Assembly: GCA_964532085.1 (NCBI GenBank)
Contig: CAZHHH010000126.1
Coordinates: forward strand, 1 to 7,036
Source of the DNA: CAZHHH01 sp964532085
GTDB lineage: Bacteria; Bacteroidota; Bacteroidia; Bacteroidales; Marinilabiliaceae
DNA: 7,036 nt
Direction of reading: 5' to 3'
Made by a program: the position numbers and the translations under genes. The notes under the pieces were generated by a model, which saw nothing but the letters and a program-made list of their open reading frames with translations, did not search any database and was not told the DNA's origin. Positions 6,696-7,036 of the stretch are shown here, piece by piece (position 1 is the stretch's first letter; each line of letters begins with the position of its first letter).

Positions 6696-6842
6696 TTATC
6701 CTGAGGCTTTCTGGGCTTGTGCTCCGCATATGCGAGATGCGATGTAAGCCGGATCAGGCGCGTCGGCTCGCCGTGACAAACAGTGCCTGTCCAGTCTGAA
6801 GAAATTAACTTGGGCCCGAGGAACTTCAATTGCTTTATCCAT
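6696..6842 (-). pseudogene. Truncated N-terminus of an AlkZ-like winged-helix DNA-binding protein
   Basis: A 48-residue frame from the ATG at 6842 to a TAA at 6696-6698. AGGAG at 6851-6855 is 8 bases upstream, a good start signal. Residues 10-44 follow the N-terminus of the winged-helix DNA-binding (HTH_42/AlkZ-like, YcaQ-related) family: AQVNFFRLDRHCLSRRA at 10-26, then ASRICGAQAQ at 35-44, matching the family pattern QVNxxRLxRHxLxxRA ... RICGxxAQ. Intact members run to about 350-400 residues and continue with a segment resembling SAAELSLWARV. Here the match stops right after AQ and none of the three minus-strand frames downstream restores it, so most of the gene has been deleted or replaced, not just frameshifted. 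AlkZ relatives include DNA glycosylases that repair crosslinks, but this remnant cannot act as one. The alternative is a real small protein; family recall is from memory. Confidence 0.7.
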
Positions 6843-6850
6843 GCAATGTG

Positions 6851-6855
6851 CTCCT
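6851..6855 (-). promoter_or_regulatory. Shine-Dalgarno site of the AlkZ-like remnant
   Basis: AGGAG on the minus strand, 8 bases before the ATG at 6842. Its preservation indicates that the start of the gene is original and that the damage lies downstream. Confidence 0.65.
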
Positions 6856-6878
6856 ATTGTTTATTGCCAAAGCTCTAA

Positions 6879-7036
6879 TTAGGAATAGCCTTTAGCGCCT
6901 ATTTGCCCTTTGAGAGGGCGTTGATAATTCAAGATAAATACGACAATCCATCCGAACAGGAAGTTGGATGATGTGACTTCAACGAAGTGTGCCATTCTTA
7001 TCGAATCGGGCATAATGTCTTGAGGTATTAAGAGAA
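6879..7036 (-). CDS. Possible C-terminal end of an unidentified protein (partial)
   Basis: This minus-strand frame is open from the right edge to a TAA at 6879-6881, giving about 51 codons in the window, or 44 from an internal ATG at 7013. It contains a short hydrophobic stretch, NFLFGWIVVFIL, followed by the basic tail NYQRPLKGQIGAKGYS, which would suit the end of a membrane protein. It ends 36 bases before the AlkZ-like remnant, in the same direction. I recognise no family, and an open frame of this length can arise by chance, so this is a tentative call. Confidence 0.3.
   Translation of the reverse strand, partial: LLIPQDIMPDSIRMAHFVEVTSSNFLFGWIVVFILNYQRPLKGQIGAKGYS

Noticed and set aside
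6599..6829. Minus-strand 76-codon frame overlapping the AlkZ-like remnant
   Set aside because: It is in a different frame from the family match, has low-complexity Ser/Thr/Arg-rich content and no ribosome binding site; the 6842 frame explains the region better.
6501..6842. Cobalamin or other riboswitch upstream of the ABC operon
   Set aside because: I searched the leader by eye for B12-box-like and other familiar conserved cores and saw none; a covariance-model search would be decisive.
6904..6918. GCCCT/AGGGC inverted repeat as a terminator
   Set aside because: The arms are only 5 bases, no T-run follows on either strand, and it falls within the open frame at the right edge.
6920..6945. 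GATAAT-TCAA-GATAAAT as a Fur box for the transporter
   Set aside because: Only two imperfect hexamers, and it lies more than 400 bases upstream of the binding-protein gene, inside or beside a possible coding frame.

Overview
The window reads as chromosomal DNA from a bacterium of moderate GC content that uses strong AGGAGG-type ribosome binding sites and some GTG starts. The gene families (paired TldD/TldE proteases, a FecCD-type metal-chelate ABC transporter, an AlkZ-like winged-helix fragment) are spread across Firmicutes-like anaerobes, Synergistota and other lineages. The host is therefore an inference: probably an anaerobic bacterium, lineage unresolved. No phage genes, transposases, CRISPR repeats, tRNAs or rRNAs were seen.

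Layout. Positions 1-950 (minus) hold most of a TldE/PmbA-type protein whose C-terminus lies off the left edge. It is preceded, with a 2-base gap, by tldD (953-2320, minus), which carries the HExxxH zinc site. The two form a tight operon. A 395-bp spacer (2321-2715) separates tldD from a divergent alpha/beta hydrolase (2716-3507, plus) of the esterase/acylaminopeptidase-like class. A 143-bp convergent spacer with two inverted repeats follows. Positions 3651-6500 (minus) hold a three-gene ABC importer operon: substrate-binding protein, then FecCD permease, then ATPase, with a 2-base gap and a 14-base overlap. Upstream of it, 6501-7036 looks like a gene-decay zone. It contains a 48-codon remnant of an AlkZ-like winged-helix DNA-binding protein that still has a good ribosome binding site (6696-6842), an unassigned 30-codon frame, and the tail of an unidentified reading frame running off the right edge.

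How the genes work together. TldD and TldE should form one heteromeric metalloprotease acting on unfolded or modified peptides. The ABC genes should form one complete importer for an iron chelate, haem, corrinoid or similar metal ligand; the sequence does not settle the substrate. The hydrolase has no visible functional link to either operon. I found no convincing new biological system. The most informative observations are the truncated AlkZ-like gene, the start-site corrections and the hairpin spanning the stop codon of the ATPase gene.
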